In this document: piece by piece, positions 1 to 7,884 of the stretch
How the letters are laid out: each line of letters begins with the position of its first letter
Numbering within the stretch: the first letter of the stretch is position 1
Assembly (NCBI GenBank): GCA_021324155.1
Contig: JAJPJQ010000015.1
Coordinates: forward strand, 1-52,206
DNA from: Pseudomonadota bacterium
GTDB taxonomy: Bacteria; Desulfobacterota; Binatia; UBA9968
Reading direction: 5' to 3'
DNA length: 52,206 bases
The notes under the pieces: model-generated
The model's database searches: none
Told to the model about the DNA's origin: nothing
The model's input: the letters and a program-made list of their open reading frames with translations, nothing else
Translations under genes and position numbers: made by a program

Positions 1-870
1 GCCGGCGCCGGCACCGTCGAGGTCCATCGCGGCGTCTCGCCGGGGCAGAACGTCATCCAGGTCGGCGACGACATCCAGAAAGGCGCGCCGGTTTTTTCGC
101 GCGGTCGCCGGCTGCGCGCGCACGATCTCGGCGCGCTCACCGGCATCGGCGTGTCGAAGATCAATGTATATAGAAAGCCGCGCGTCGCGCTGATCTCGAC
201 CGGCGACGAGATCGTCGAGGCCGACCGCGAGCCGCTGCCGGGTCAGGTGCGCAACATTAATCAGCATTCGCTCGCGGGTCTGATCGACGAGTGCGGCGCC
301 GAGTTGAAAGACTTCGGCGTCGTGCGCGACGACCGCGACGCGCTGAAAGACGCGCTCGGGCGCGCTCTCGATTGGGCCGACGTCGTGATGCTTTCCGGCG
401 GCAGCTCGATGGGCGCGAAGGATATCGCGCTCGATGTGATTCTCTCGTTTCCCGGCGCCGAGATGATCTTCCACGGCATCTCCGTCAGTCCCGGAAAGCC
501 CACGATCTATGCGCGCGCCGCCGGCAAGCCGGTGCTCGGCCTGCCCGGCTATCCGGTCTCGGCGCTCGTCATCTTCGAGCTGTTCGCCGCGCCCTTGATC
601 CGCGCGCTCGGCGGCGAGTACGCTGCGGCGGCTGGACAATTCAAGAAAACCACGCGGGCGCTGTTGAAGACCAACGTCGCGTCGCAGGCCGGGCGCGAAG
701 ATTACATCCGGGTCTGCCTCGAAGAAGCGGGCGGGAAAATTTACGCGCGGCCGCTGCCGAGCAAGTCGGGTGCGATTTTTACCTTGGTCAAAGCCGACGG
801 CATGATCCGCGTCGATCTGAATCAGGAAGGCATCGAGCAGGGCGAAGAAGTCGAGGTCATACTGTTTTAA
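1..870 (+). CDS. moeA: Molybdopterin molybdenumtransferase MoeA, 5' partial
   Basis: The reading frame is open from the first base of the window, so the gene begins upstream; 289 residues are visible, against about 400 for the family, so roughly the first 110 are missing. MoeA inserts molybdate into adenylylated molybdopterin in the cytoplasm. Visible hallmarks are STGDEIV, the MoCF-type loop LSGGSSMGAKD (family pattern GGxSxGxxD), SPGKP and GLPGYPVSA, followed by the C-terminal beta-barrel domain IV (about the last 75 residues). An internal GTG at 151 could be mistaken for a start, but the frame upstream of it already encodes MoeA sequence. A second moeA-type gene follows about 70 bp downstream on the same strand, probably co-transcribed. 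Confidence 0.95.
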   Translation, partial: AGAGTVEVHRGVSPGQNVIQVGDDIQKGAPVFSRGRRLRAHDLGALTGIGVSKINVYRKPRVALISTGDEIVEADREPLPGQVRNINQHSLAGLIDECGAELKDFGVVRDDRDALKDALGRALDWADVVMLSGGSSMGAKDIALDVILSFPGAEMIFHGISVSPGKPTIYARAAGKPVLGLPGYPVSALVIFELFAAPLIRALGGEYAAAAGQFKKTTRALLKTNVASQAGREDYIRVCLEEAGGKIYARPLPSKSGAIFTLVKADGMIRVDLNQEGIEQGEEVEVILF

Positions 871-922
871 TTTTGATTTAAATTTGAGTTTTGAATTCAA
901 TTCAAAATTCAACTTCAAAATT
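869..922. repeat. AT-rich nested inverted repeat between the two moeA genes
   Basis: An AT-rich island in otherwise GC-rich DNA. Outer arms AATTTTGA (869-876) and TCAAAATT (915-922) enclose inner arms TTTTGAAT (889-896) and ATTCAAAA (900-907). It begins at the moeA stop codon and covers a TTG at 884 from which the next frame is technically open. The composition is unlike coding DNA here, which supports the downstream ATG at 938 as the real start of the next gene. It may be an intergenic repeat or a processing hairpin; there is no U-tract. Confidence 0.6.
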
Positions 923-937
923 GATCAGTCATCGGAC

Positions 938-2866
938 ATGGCGCGAAAGAGATACCTCAAGAAAACTCCGCTGAAAGATGCGCGCGAGCTGTTTCTCTCG
1001 CGCGTCGATCCTGCCGCGCTCGGTAGCGAGGAGATTCCCATCGACGACGCGCTCGACCGCATCACGGCGGAGCCCGTCTTCGCGAAGATCTCGGCCCCGC
1101 ATTATCACGCTTCGGCGATGGACGGCATCTGCGTGCGCGCCGAAGACACCTTCGGTGCGACCGAGTTCGCGCCGAAAAAGCTCCGGCCGGTTTCCGGGGA
1201 GAAGTTCGCGGGCGCGTTCCAGTACGTCGATACCGGCAACGCGATCCCGTTGTGGGCTAACGCGGTCGTCATGATCGAGAAGGTTCATCAGCTCGAAGAC
1301 GGCGGCGTCGAGATTTTCGATTCGGTCGCGCCGTGGAATCACGTGCGCCTCGTGGGGGAGGATGTGGTCGCGACGGAATTGTTATTGCCGCGCGCGCACC
1401 GCCTGCGGCCCTACGATCTCGGCGCGCTGTTCGCGGCCGGACACACGAAAGTCAAAGTGAAGGAGAAGCCGCGCGTCGCGATTCTTCCCACCGGCAACGA
1501 GTTGATCGAGCCCGGCGACGAGCCTATGCCGGGCGCGGTGATCGAGTTCAACTCCAGTGTGCTGGGCGGCTTCGTGCGCGAGTGGGGCGGCGCGTCGGTG
1601 AGAACGGCGCGCGTCGGCGACGATCCCGCGAAGCTCGGCGCGGCGCTGCGCGAAGCGCTCAAGCATAATCACGTCGCGGCGATCATCGCCGGCTCGTCCG
1701 CCGGCGAGCACGACTTCACGGCCGAGGTCATCGCGAACGAAGGCGAGTTGCTGGCCCACGGCATCGATGTAATGCCGGGTAAGCCCGCCGTGCTGGGCAT
1801 TGTCGACGGCAAGCCGGTCATCGGCATTCCCGGCTATCCCGTCTCGGCGATCGTCATCGCGCGCGAGATATTGCGGCCGGTCGTGGAAAAGCTTCTCGGC
1901 GCCAGCTGCGGAGCGCCGCCGACGGTCAACGCAGTCGTGCCGAAAAAAATTCCCTCGCATCTCGGCCTCGAAGAGTTCGTCCGCGTCCATCTCGGCCGCG
2001 TAGAAGATAAATTGATCGCGGCGCCGCTCGGGCGCGGGGCGGGCGTCATCACGACGATGGTTCACGCCGACGGCCTCATGCGCATTCCCAGCATGGTCGA
2101 AGGCGTGAACGCGGGAGAGGAGATGGAGATCGAATTGCTCCGCCCGCTCACGGATATCGAGAACACGGTTCTCGCGATCGGCAGCCACGATCTCGCAATA
2201 GGCATTCTCGAAGACCGTCTGAAGCTCGCGCATCCCCAATGCAAGATCGCCGCGACCAACGTCGGCAGTCTCGGCGGGCTCTTCGCGCTCCAGCGCCGCG
2301 AGACGCACATTGCGGGCTGCCACCTGCTGGACCCCGACACCGGCGCCTACAACATTCCCGATATCAAGCGCATGATCCCCGATACGCCGGTCGTGCTCGT
2401 TCATCTCGCGCGCCGCGAGCAGGGGTTGATCGTCGAGCGCGACAATCCGAAAAACGTTTTCGGTCTCGACGCGCTGGCGCGGCCGGACGTGATGTTCGTC
2501 AATCGCCAGCCAGGCTCCGGCACGCGGGTGCTGCTCGACTACGAATTGAAGCGTTTGCAAATGGATCCCGCCGGCATCCGCGGCTACGAGCGCGAGGAGT
2601 TCACGCACATGGCGGTCGGCGTCGCGGTCGCGAGCGGCCTCGCCGACACGGGCCTCGGCGTGCGCTCGGCCGCGAACGCGCTCGGCCTCGATTTCATCCC
2701 AGTCGGTGAAGAACAGTATGATCTGGTTTTTCTCCGCTCGTTTTTCGATTCGGAAAAAGGCCGGCGGCTGCTGGAGACGATTCGCTCCGGCGGCTTTAAG
2801 CACGCGGTGAGCGATCTCGGCGGCTACGATACGGCGAAAGCTGGGAAGATCTTGTACCGACAATAG
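938..2866 (+). CDS. MoeA-type molybdopterin protein fused to a C-terminal PBP-like domain
   Basis: A 642-residue protein. Residues 1-~400 are a MoeA module: MDGICVRAED, PTGNELIEPGD, the loop AGSSAGEHDF, MPGKPA, GIPGYPVSA. Residues ~410-642 resemble the periplasmic-binding-protein-like domain (PBP_like, PF12727 type) with GSHDLAIGIL near its start and NRQPGSGTRVLLD in the middle. There is no signal peptide, so it should act in the cytoplasm. In this known architecture the PBP-like part is thought to bind an oxyanion or a cofactor intermediate, but that role is inference. The frame is open from a TTG at 884, but the 18 extra codons lie in an AT-rich palindrome, so the ATG at 938 is preferred. 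Neither start has a clear ribosome binding site. Two MoeA paralogues in tandem suggest specialised metal insertion, for example Mo versus W. Confidence 0.9.
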   Translation: MARKRYLKKTPLKDARELFLSRVDPAALGSEEIPIDDALDRITAEPVFAKISAPHYHASAMDGICVRAEDTFGATEFAPKKLRPVSGEKFAGAFQYVDTGNAIPLWANAVVMIEKVHQLEDGGVEIFDSVAPWNHVRLVGEDVVATELLLPRAHRLRPYDLGALFAAGHTKVKVKEKPRVAILPTGNELIEPGDEPMPGAVIEFNSSVLGGFVREWGGASVRTARVGDDPAKLGAALREALKHNHVAAIIAGSSAGEHDFTAEVIANEGELLAHGIDVMPGKPAVLGIVDGKPVIGIPGYPVSAIVIAREILRPVVEKLLGASCGAPPTVNAVVPKKIPSHLGLEEFVRVHLGRVEDKLIAAPLGRGAGVITTMVHADGLMRIPSMVEGVNAGEEMEIELLRPLTDIENTVLAIGSHDLAIGILEDRLKLAHPQCKIAATNVGSLGGLFALQRRETHIAGCHLLDPDTGAYNIPDIKRMIPDTPVVLVHLARREQGLIVERDNPKNVFGLDALARPDVMFVNRQPGSGTRVLLDYELKRLQMDPAGIRGYEREEFTHMAVGVAVASGLADTGLGVRSAANALGLDFIPVGEEQYDLVFLRSFFDSEKGRRLLETIRSGGFKHAVSDLGGYDTAKAGKILYRQ

Positions 2867-2877
2867 AATTTAGGACC

Positions 2878-2962
2878 AGAATCCAGGAGCAACAATAAAA
2901 CCGTTCCGAATTTTGTTGTTCTCTTATTGCTTCTGACTTCTGGCTTCCAACTCCTGGATTCT
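2878..2962. repeat. Long inverted repeat with 12-bp arms
   Basis: Perfect arms AGAATCCAGGAG (2878-2889) and CTCCTGGATTCT (2951-2962) flank about 61 bp that contains further partial complementarity (CAATAA/TTATTG). It lies in the gap between the MoeA fusion gene and the TAXI-like gene, and is AT-rich relative to its surroundings. It resembles a dispersed intergenic repeat; it could also fold at the 3' end of the moeA transcript, but no U-tract is evident. Confidence 0.55.
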
Positions 2963-3002
2963 TCAATCAAAATCGCCGCAGCAACGGGAAGGAGCAACTC
3001 AC

Positions 3003-4031
3003 ATGGCCGAGATGAAGACGCGCTACAGCGCCGAGATTCAGCGCGCCAAGGGATTGTTGGAGCTCGCTGCCGCCGTGTATGATACTTCGCTTTCGTACAA
3101 GACGACGCGTGCGGCCGAGCAGGCGCTCCAGACCGACTCGCGCGTCGGCTATTCGCTGACGCTCGCGCTTACGACGACGCCCGCGCAGAGCGAGAACGGT
3201 GTGAGTCTCTCGTTCGCGGCCGATGGCTTCCGCGAGATCCAGGCGGTTGTGGATAAAAAAATCTCGCTCGCATGGATCAACCCGCAGGCGGCGGCGATGA
3301 TCGCCTTCAAGGGCAAAGGGCCGTTCAGGCGGCCGGCGCCGATCCGCGCGATCGCGGTCTTTCCCTCCTACGACGTCGTCGCTTTCGCTGTGCGTCCGTC
3401 GCTCGGCATATCGTCGCTCGCCGAGATCAAGCAGAAAAAAATTCCGCTGCGCCTCTCGACGGGGCAGACGGCGAAGCGCGCGCTCACGCACCACCCGACG
3501 ATGTTCACCGTCACGTCGGTGATGAAAGCCGCCGGCTTCACGCTCGCCGACATCAAAAAATGGGGCGGCAAGATCCAGTCCGTCACGCGCCCGAGCCACC
3601 CCGATCGGCGCGCGGCGATCGAGAACGGCGCGATCGACGCGGTGTTCGACGAAGGCATCAAGAGCTGGGGCAAGACGGCGGTCGACCACGGCTTTCGCTT
3701 TCTCCCGATCGGCGGGCCGATGCTCGACCGGCTGGCGGCGATCGGCTACCGCCGGTCGGCCGTGCCGCGCTCGCGCTTCCCGGCTCTGGAAGCCGACGTG
3801 CCGACGGTCGACTTCAGCGGCTGGCCGATGGTCGTACACAAGGACATGCCCGACGACGTCGCGTACGCTTTGTGCGAGGCGATCGAGGCGCGCAAGGATT
3901 TGATGCCGACCGACAACTACAAGCCGCTCGACATCGCGCAGCTCTGCGCCGGCGACGACGAGGCGCCCCAGGGCGTGCCGCTCCATCCCGGCGCGGAGAG
4001 ATTCTATCGCGAGCGCGGCTATCTCAAATAA
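3003..4031 (+). CDS. TAXI-family-like substrate-binding protein without signal peptide
   Basis: A 342-residue protein with the fold signature of TAXI/NMT1-type TRAP solute-binding proteins: an internal VFPSYDVVAFAV strand, KIPLRLST (the IPLRI-type signature), GAIDAVFDEGIKSW, GWPMVVHKDMPDDVAYALCEAI, and the C-terminal VPLHPGAERFYRERGYL that is characteristic of TAXI proteins. The N terminus (MAEMKTRYSAEIQRAKGLL) is charged and has no Sec or Tat signal, so periplasmic location is not supported by sequence. The start has an AAGGAG ribosome binding site about 9 bp upstream. No TRAP membrane subunits lie nearby. A close paralogue with the same signal-less N terminus is at 20466-21488. The ligand is unknown; a cytoplasmic ligand-sensing role is possible but unproven. 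Confidence 0.75.
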   Translation: MAEMKTRYSAEIQRAKGLLELAAAVYDTSLSYKTTRAAEQALQTDSRVGYSLTLALTTTPAQSENGVSLSFAADGFREIQAVVDKKISLAWINPQAAAMIAFKGKGPFRRPAPIRAIAVFPSYDVVAFAVRPSLGISSLAEIKQKKIPLRLSTGQTAKRALTHHPTMFTVTSVMKAAGFTLADIKKWGGKIQSVTRPSHPDRRAAIENGAIDAVFDEGIKSWGKTAVDHGFRFLPIGGPMLDRLAAIGYRRSAVPRSRFPALEADVPTVDFSGWPMVVHKDMPDDVAYALCEAIEARKDLMPTDNYKPLDIAQLCAGDDEAPQGVPLHPGAERFYRERGYLK

Positions 4032-4113
4032 CATTTCATTTGACACCGCGTCCGGCCGGTGGGATGGTTCGAGCGCACCGCTGAAATTCAACTCCATTTC
4101 GAAGGAGGCTGAA

Positions 4114-5118
4114 ATGAGGCGCAATTCCTTCCTCGCTTTCTCTGCCGGCATCATATTCGCCGCGCTTCTGCTAAGCGCGCGCGCCGCCGCGCCTGCGGAT
4201 CATTTAAAGATCAAGCTCGCCAACGGCTCGAGCCCGCCGATTCTCGATTCGATCACGCCCTACGTCGCCGTCGAGGCCGGCATCTTCAAGAAGCTCGGTA
4301 TCGACGTCGAGATGGCGGAGTTCCGCGGCGACAACGTGCTCACGACCGCGATGCTCGCCGGCGACATCCAGGTGTGCTCGAACATCGGCGCGACCTCGGC
4401 GATGGTGAGCGCGTCGAAAGGCGCGAAGCTGCGCCTCTGGATGGTGCCGCAGCCGGTCACGCCGTATCATCTAATCGCGCGCAAGGACGCCGCGCCGTCG
4501 ATCAAGTCATTGGCGGGGAAGACCTTCGCCGTCTCCGGCATCGGCGCGGTCTCGTATCACATCCCGCGCATGATCATGGAGCGCAACGGCGTCGATCCGG
4601 AGAAGGTGAAATACGTCGTCGCGGGGTCGAACGCCGACCGCTTCCGCGCCGTGATCGCCGGCAAGGCCGATGCGACGGTCATCAGCACCATCGAAGCTGC
4701 GAAGCTCGCGCAATATCCCGAGCTCGTGAATCTTGCCACCGCGGCGAAGATCGTGCCGGAGATTCCGTTCACCTTCGCGATGGCGCGCGAGGACTTCATT
4801 CAGAAAGAGCCCGACGCGATGTACAAGCTCGCGCGCGGGATGATCGAGGCGAACCGCTGGATTGCGGCGAACAAATCCGGCACCGTCGCGATCGCCGCGA
4901 AGATCATCCCCGACGAGACGCCCGATATTATCGCGAAAGCCTACGACCAGGCCGACCCGCGCCTCTGGGGCGCGAACGGCGATATGTCCGAGGCGAACTA
5001 CAAGTTCACCAGCGACTTCCTCGTCAAGGTCGGCAACATGACCGACCCGCTGCCCTACGACAAATTCTTCGACCGCCGCTTTATCGACCGCGCGCTCAAG
5101 GAACTCGGCAGGAAATAA
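4114..5118 (+). CDS. ABC transporter substrate-binding protein (SsuA/NMT1 type)
   Basis: A 334-residue secreted protein. Residues 1-27 form a Sec signal peptide (basic MRRNS, hydrophobic core, cleavage near ARAAAPA). The mature part has the type-2 periplasmic binding fold seen in nitrate/sulfonate/thiamine-precursor binders: LDSITPYVAVEAGIFKKLGIDVE near the N terminus, then TTAMLAGDIQVCSNIG, SLAGKTFAVSG and RAVIAGKADATVIS. The strong ribosome binding site GAAGGAGG lies 7 bp before the ATG. No permease or ATPase gene is adjacent, so it is an orphan binding protein, one of several in this window. The ligand cannot be told from sequence. Confidence 0.9.
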   Translation: MRRNSFLAFSAGIIFAALLLSARAAAPADHLKIKLANGSSPPILDSITPYVAVEAGIFKKLGIDVEMAEFRGDNVLTTAMLAGDIQVCSNIGATSAMVSASKGAKLRLWMVPQPVTPYHLIARKDAAPSIKSLAGKTFAVSGIGAVSYHIPRMIMERNGVDPEKVKYVVAGSNADRFRAVIAGKADATVISTIEAAKLAQYPELVNLATAAKIVPEIPFTFAMAREDFIQKEPDAMYKLARGMIEANRWIAANKSGTVAIAAKIIPDETPDIIAKAYDQADPRLWGANGDMSEANYKFTSDFLVKVGNMTDPLPYDKFFDRRFIDRALKELGRK

Positions 5119-5187
5119 GGGCCGCTCCCCGCCGTCCAGCCGGTCGTTTGCGGCGCTTTATTCGCAGCCGGATTAATTAATTAGCCA

Positions 5188-5233
5188 TTGACATCCAATT
5201 GCTATTTGTGATATTCGCATTGCAAATAGCAAT
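5188..5233 (+). promoter_or_regulatory. Promoter with 11-bp perfect palindrome abutting the XRE start codon
   Basis: TTGACA at 5188-5193, 16 bp spacer, GATATT at 5210-5215 as a candidate -10. Perfect inverted arms ATTGCTATTTG (5198-5208) and CAAATAGCAAT (5223-5233) straddle the -10 and end exactly at the ATG at 5234. No conventional Shine-Dalgarno precedes that ATG. Transcription would start about 12 nt before the codon. The geometry is that of an autoregulatory operator: a dimeric regulator bound here would block RNA polymerase. The likely ligand is the XRE protein encoded immediately downstream (inference). Confidence 0.7.
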
Positions 5234-5725
5234 ATGAGTCTCGGCGACAAATTAAAATATCTGCGGGAAGTCGAAGGCGCGCTGCGCGGCTTGGGGCGCG
5301 CGATGACGCAACAGGAGGTCGTGCGGGCGATCAAAAAGATGCAGGGGAAGACGATCAGCCAGTCCTATCTTTCGCAGATCGAGAGCGGCGCGCGCCCGCA
5401 CATGACCAACGCGACGCGCATGCTGCTCGCGCGCTTCTTCAATGTCCATCCGGGTTATCTCGTCGACGATCCGGAGGGGTACTCGACCGAATTGCTTTCG
5501 GATGTGAGCGCGCTGGAGGACAAGCTCGACCTCTGGCTAATCAATGGCGCCGAGCGTTTTCGCCGCGACCCCGAGCTGCACGACGCGCTCGTGCGCACCG
5601 CGCGCCACGCCGACTCGCGACGCTGCCTGGTCCTCCTCGGCGCGATCTTGGAAAACGACGGGCTTGCCGAGCGCCTGCTCCAAGTGCTCAAGCCCGCGGA
5701 AAGGAGCCGCCATGACCTGGTCTGA
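5234..5725 (+). CDS. XRE-family helix-turn-helix regulator of the NfeD-flotillin-PspA cluster
   Basis: A 163-residue protein. Residues ~1-75 form an XRE/lambda-Cro-type HTH: GDKLKYLRE, MTQQEVVRAI, the recognition-helix region SQSYLSQIESGARPH, and ARFFNVHPGYLVDDPEG. Residues ~80-163 are a helical C-terminal region of unknown role, probably dimerisation. It is the first gene of the cluster and its 3' end overlaps the NfeD gene by 14 bp, implying translational coupling. The palindrome touching its start codon suggests it controls its own operon. The signal it senses is not visible; there is no obvious ligand-binding domain. Confidence 0.88.
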   Translation: MSLGDKLKYLREVEGALRGLGRAMTQQEVVRAIKKMQGKTISQSYLSQIESGARPHMTNATRMLLARFFNVHPGYLVDDPEGYSTELLSDVSALEDKLDLWLINGAERFRRDPELHDALVRTARHADSRRCLVLLGAILENDGLAERLLQVLKPAERSRHDLV

Positions 5726-6287
5726 TTTTTATCTCATCTGCTTCGCGTTGGGATTCATCTTGAGCCTGCTGTCGTTCTTCGGCACCTTCGATATCGATAT
5801 TCCGCACTTCGATTTCGACTTCGGCCATCACGGCGGCGAGGCCGGCCACGGCGCGAGCGGCCACCACGTCGCCCATATCAATATCGGAACCATCGCTGCC
5901 TTTCTCGCCTGGTTCGGCGGCGCCGGCTATCTGCTGACGCGCTTCTCGGGCTTTTGGTTCGTCGTCGCTTTCGGCGCGGCGGTCGCCTCCGGTCTCGCCG
6001 GCGCCACGGTCGTATTCTACTTTCTCGCAAAGGTGTTGATCCGGCCCGACGAGAACATGGATCCGGCCGACTACAACATGATCGGCGTCCTCGGCACGAT
6101 GTCGAGCGCGATCCGTCCCGACGGCATCGGCGAGATCATTTTCTCGCAGAACGGCTTTCGCCGTGCCTCGCCCGCGCGCAGTGAGGACGGCGCAGAAATT
6201 GCCAAGGGAACCGAGGTCGTCGTCACCCGCTACGAGCGCGGCATTGCGTATGTGCGGCCGTGGGAGGAATTGAGCGGTGGGAAGTAA
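5712..6287 (+). CDS. NfeD-like membrane protein
   Basis: A 191-residue protein. The start is the ATG at 5712, with AAGGAG inside the end of the upstream gene. Residues 6-26 form a first membrane segment, then comes an Asp/His/Gly-rich stretch (DIPHFDFDFGHHGG) and two further hydrophobic segments (about residues 60-105). The C-terminal ~75 residues form the small OB-fold typical of NfeD (GVLGTMSSAIRPDGIGEI ... GTEVVVTRYERGIAYVRPW). NfeD proteins act with flotillins in membrane microdomains, as in Bacillus yuaF-yuaG and E. coli yqiJ-yqiK. The flotillin gene follows after about 107 bp. Confidence 0.9.
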   Translation: MTWSDFYLICFALGFILSLLSFFGTFDIDIPHFDFDFGHHGGEAGHGASGHHVAHINIGTIAAFLAWFGGAGYLLTRFSGFWFVVAFGAAVASGLAGATVVFYFLAKVLIRPDENMDPADYNMIGVLGTMSSAIRPDGIGEIIFSQNGFRRASPARSEDGAEIAKGTEVVVTRYERGIAYVRPWEELSGGK

Positions 6288-6394
6288 GGCTCGAACGGAA
6301 ATGGAGACCCTCACCCTGAAGGCGGGGGTGGTTCGCGAGCAAATTAAACGAAGTTTATAGGTCCAATGGCTGATCGCAAACAAGGAGGTCTTCC

Positions 6395-7810
6395 ATGAGC
6401 ACGGAATATATCTTCATGGTCGCGGGATTGATGGCGCTCACGATCATTTTACTTCTCGCCATGCTGGCGCGGCTTTACCGCAAGGCGGGGCCGCACGAGG
6501 CTCTCGTTGTCTTCGGCTTTCGCGGCACCCGCATCATCAAAGGGCGTGGGACGGTGATTTTCCCGATGATCGAGAACAGCCGGCTGCTCTCGCTCGAACT
6601 CATGTCGTTCGACGTCGCGCCGCAGCAGGACCTCTATACACGCCAGGGCGTCGCGGTTACCGTCGAAGCGGTGGCGCAGATCAAGGTGAAGTCCGACCCG
6701 GAATCCATCCGGACCGCGGCCGAGCAGTTCCTGACCAAGACGCCCGGCGAGCGCGAGGGGCTCATCCGCCTCGTGATGGAAGGCCATCTCCGCGGCATCA
6801 TCGGCCAGCTCACGGTCGAGGAGATCGTCAAGCAGCCCGAGATGGTCGGCGAGCGCATGCGCTCCACCTGCGCCGACGATATGAACAAAATGGGGCTCGA
6901 GGTCATCTCGTTCACGATTAAAGAGGTGAAGGACAAGAACGACTACATCACCAACATGGGCCGACCCGATGTCGCGCGCATCAAGCGCGACGCCGACGTC
7001 GCCGCCGCCGAGGCCGAGCGCGACACCGCGATCAAGCGGGCCGAGGCGATGCGCGCCGCCGCCGTCGCCAAGGCGCAGGCGGACAAGGAGCGCGTGCTCG
7101 CCGAGACCGTCTCGATGGCGGCGCAGGCGGAAGCGCAGCGCGATTTGCAGATCAAGCAGGCCAACTATCTCGAAGCCGTTCAGAAACAGAAAGCCTCGGC
7201 CGACAAGGCGTACGAGATCCAGGCCAATGTCATGCAGCAGCAGGTCATGGCCGAGCAGGTGAAAATCGAGCAGGTGCAGAAAACCGGGCAGATCGCCGTG
7301 CAGGAGGCCGAGATCCAGCGGCGCGAGCGCGAGCTGATCGCGACCGTGCTCAAGCAGGCCGAGATCGAGCGCAAGCGCATCGAGATGCTCGCCGAAGCGC
7401 AGAAGCAGAAATCGATCGCCGAGGCCGACGGCCAGGCTTCCGCGACGCGGGCGACAGGCGAAGCGGAGGCGGATATCATTTTCAAAAAGGGCGAGGCCGA
7501 GGCGAAGGCGATGAACGTCAAGGCCGAAGCATACAAAGAATACAACCAGGCCGCGGTCGTCGACAAGCTCATCACCGGCATGCCGGATATAGTGAAGGCG
7601 CTCGCCGCGCCGCTCGCCAACGTGGACAAGATCACCGTCGTCTCGACCGGCAACGGCGGCAGCGCCGGCCTCAACAAGATCACCGGCGACATGACCGCGA
7701 TGGCGGCGCAGATCCCGGCCCTGTTCGAGACGCTCTCGGGCATGCAGATGTCGGAGCTGCTCTCGAAGGTGAAGATGATCGGCGACAAGACGCCGAAGCC
7801 GGAGAAATAA
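6395..7810 (+). CDS. Flotillin (SPFH/band 7 domain protein)
   Basis: A 471-residue protein with an N-terminal membrane segment (residues ~5-27), an SPFH domain (about 30-200; GRGTVIFPMIENSRLLSLEL, LYTRQGVAVTVEAVAQIKV), and a long Ala/Glu/Lys/Gln-rich coiled coil (about 200-390) with the AEAE/KKGEAEAKA repeats of flotillins. The C terminus ends in KMIGDKTPKPEK. The ribosome binding site AAGGAGG is well placed. Flotillins scaffold functional membrane microdomains and affect fluidity. Linkage to NfeD upstream and PspA downstream is the classic arrangement and supports a membrane-integrity role. Confidence 0.95.
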   Translation: MSTEYIFMVAGLMALTIILLLAMLARLYRKAGPHEALVVFGFRGTRIIKGRGTVIFPMIENSRLLSLELMSFDVAPQQDLYTRQGVAVTVEAVAQIKVKSDPESIRTAAEQFLTKTPGEREGLIRLVMEGHLRGIIGQLTVEEIVKQPEMVGERMRSTCADDMNKMGLEVISFTIKEVKDKNDYITNMGRPDVARIKRDADVAAAEAERDTAIKRAEAMRAAAVAKAQADKERVLAETVSMAAQAEAQRDLQIKQANYLEAVQKQKASADKAYEIQANVMQQQVMAEQVKIEQVQKTGQIAVQEAEIQRRERELIATVLKQAEIERKRIEMLAEAQKQKSIAEADGQASATRATGEAEADIIFKKGEAEAKAMNVKAEAYKEYNQAAVVDKLITGMPDIVKALAAPLANVDKITVVSTGNGGSAGLNKITGDMTAMAAQIPALFETLSGMQMSELLSKVKMIGDKTPKPEK

Positions 7811-7816
7811 ATGGGT

Positions 7817-7843
7817 GTAGGGCGGTTCGCGAACCGCCCCTAC
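7817..7843. repeat. REP-like palindrome between flotillin and pspA genes
   Basis: The sequence GTAGGGCGGTTCGCGAACCG and its continuation form a near-perfect palindrome: GTAGGGCGGTTC pairs with GAACCGCCCCTAC with one unpaired C. It directly follows the flotillin stop codon. It looks like a dispersed extragenic palindrome of the GTAGGGGCGGTTCGCGAACC type found in many genomes, and as RNA it would form a hairpin that could separate expression of the flotillin and PspA genes. There is no U-tract. Confidence 0.65.
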
Positions 7844-7884
7844 GACGGAAATAAAACGTCAGGAGAATGTCGCAAGGAGGATTT

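Noticed and set aside
1382-2863. 493-residue minus-strand frame opposite the MoeA fusion
   Set aside because: No recognisable domain; composition typical of antisense frames in this genome.
2967-4154. 395-residue minus-strand frame opposite the first TAXI-like gene
   Set aside because: Antisense shadow; the plus strand has TAXI signatures and a paralogue.
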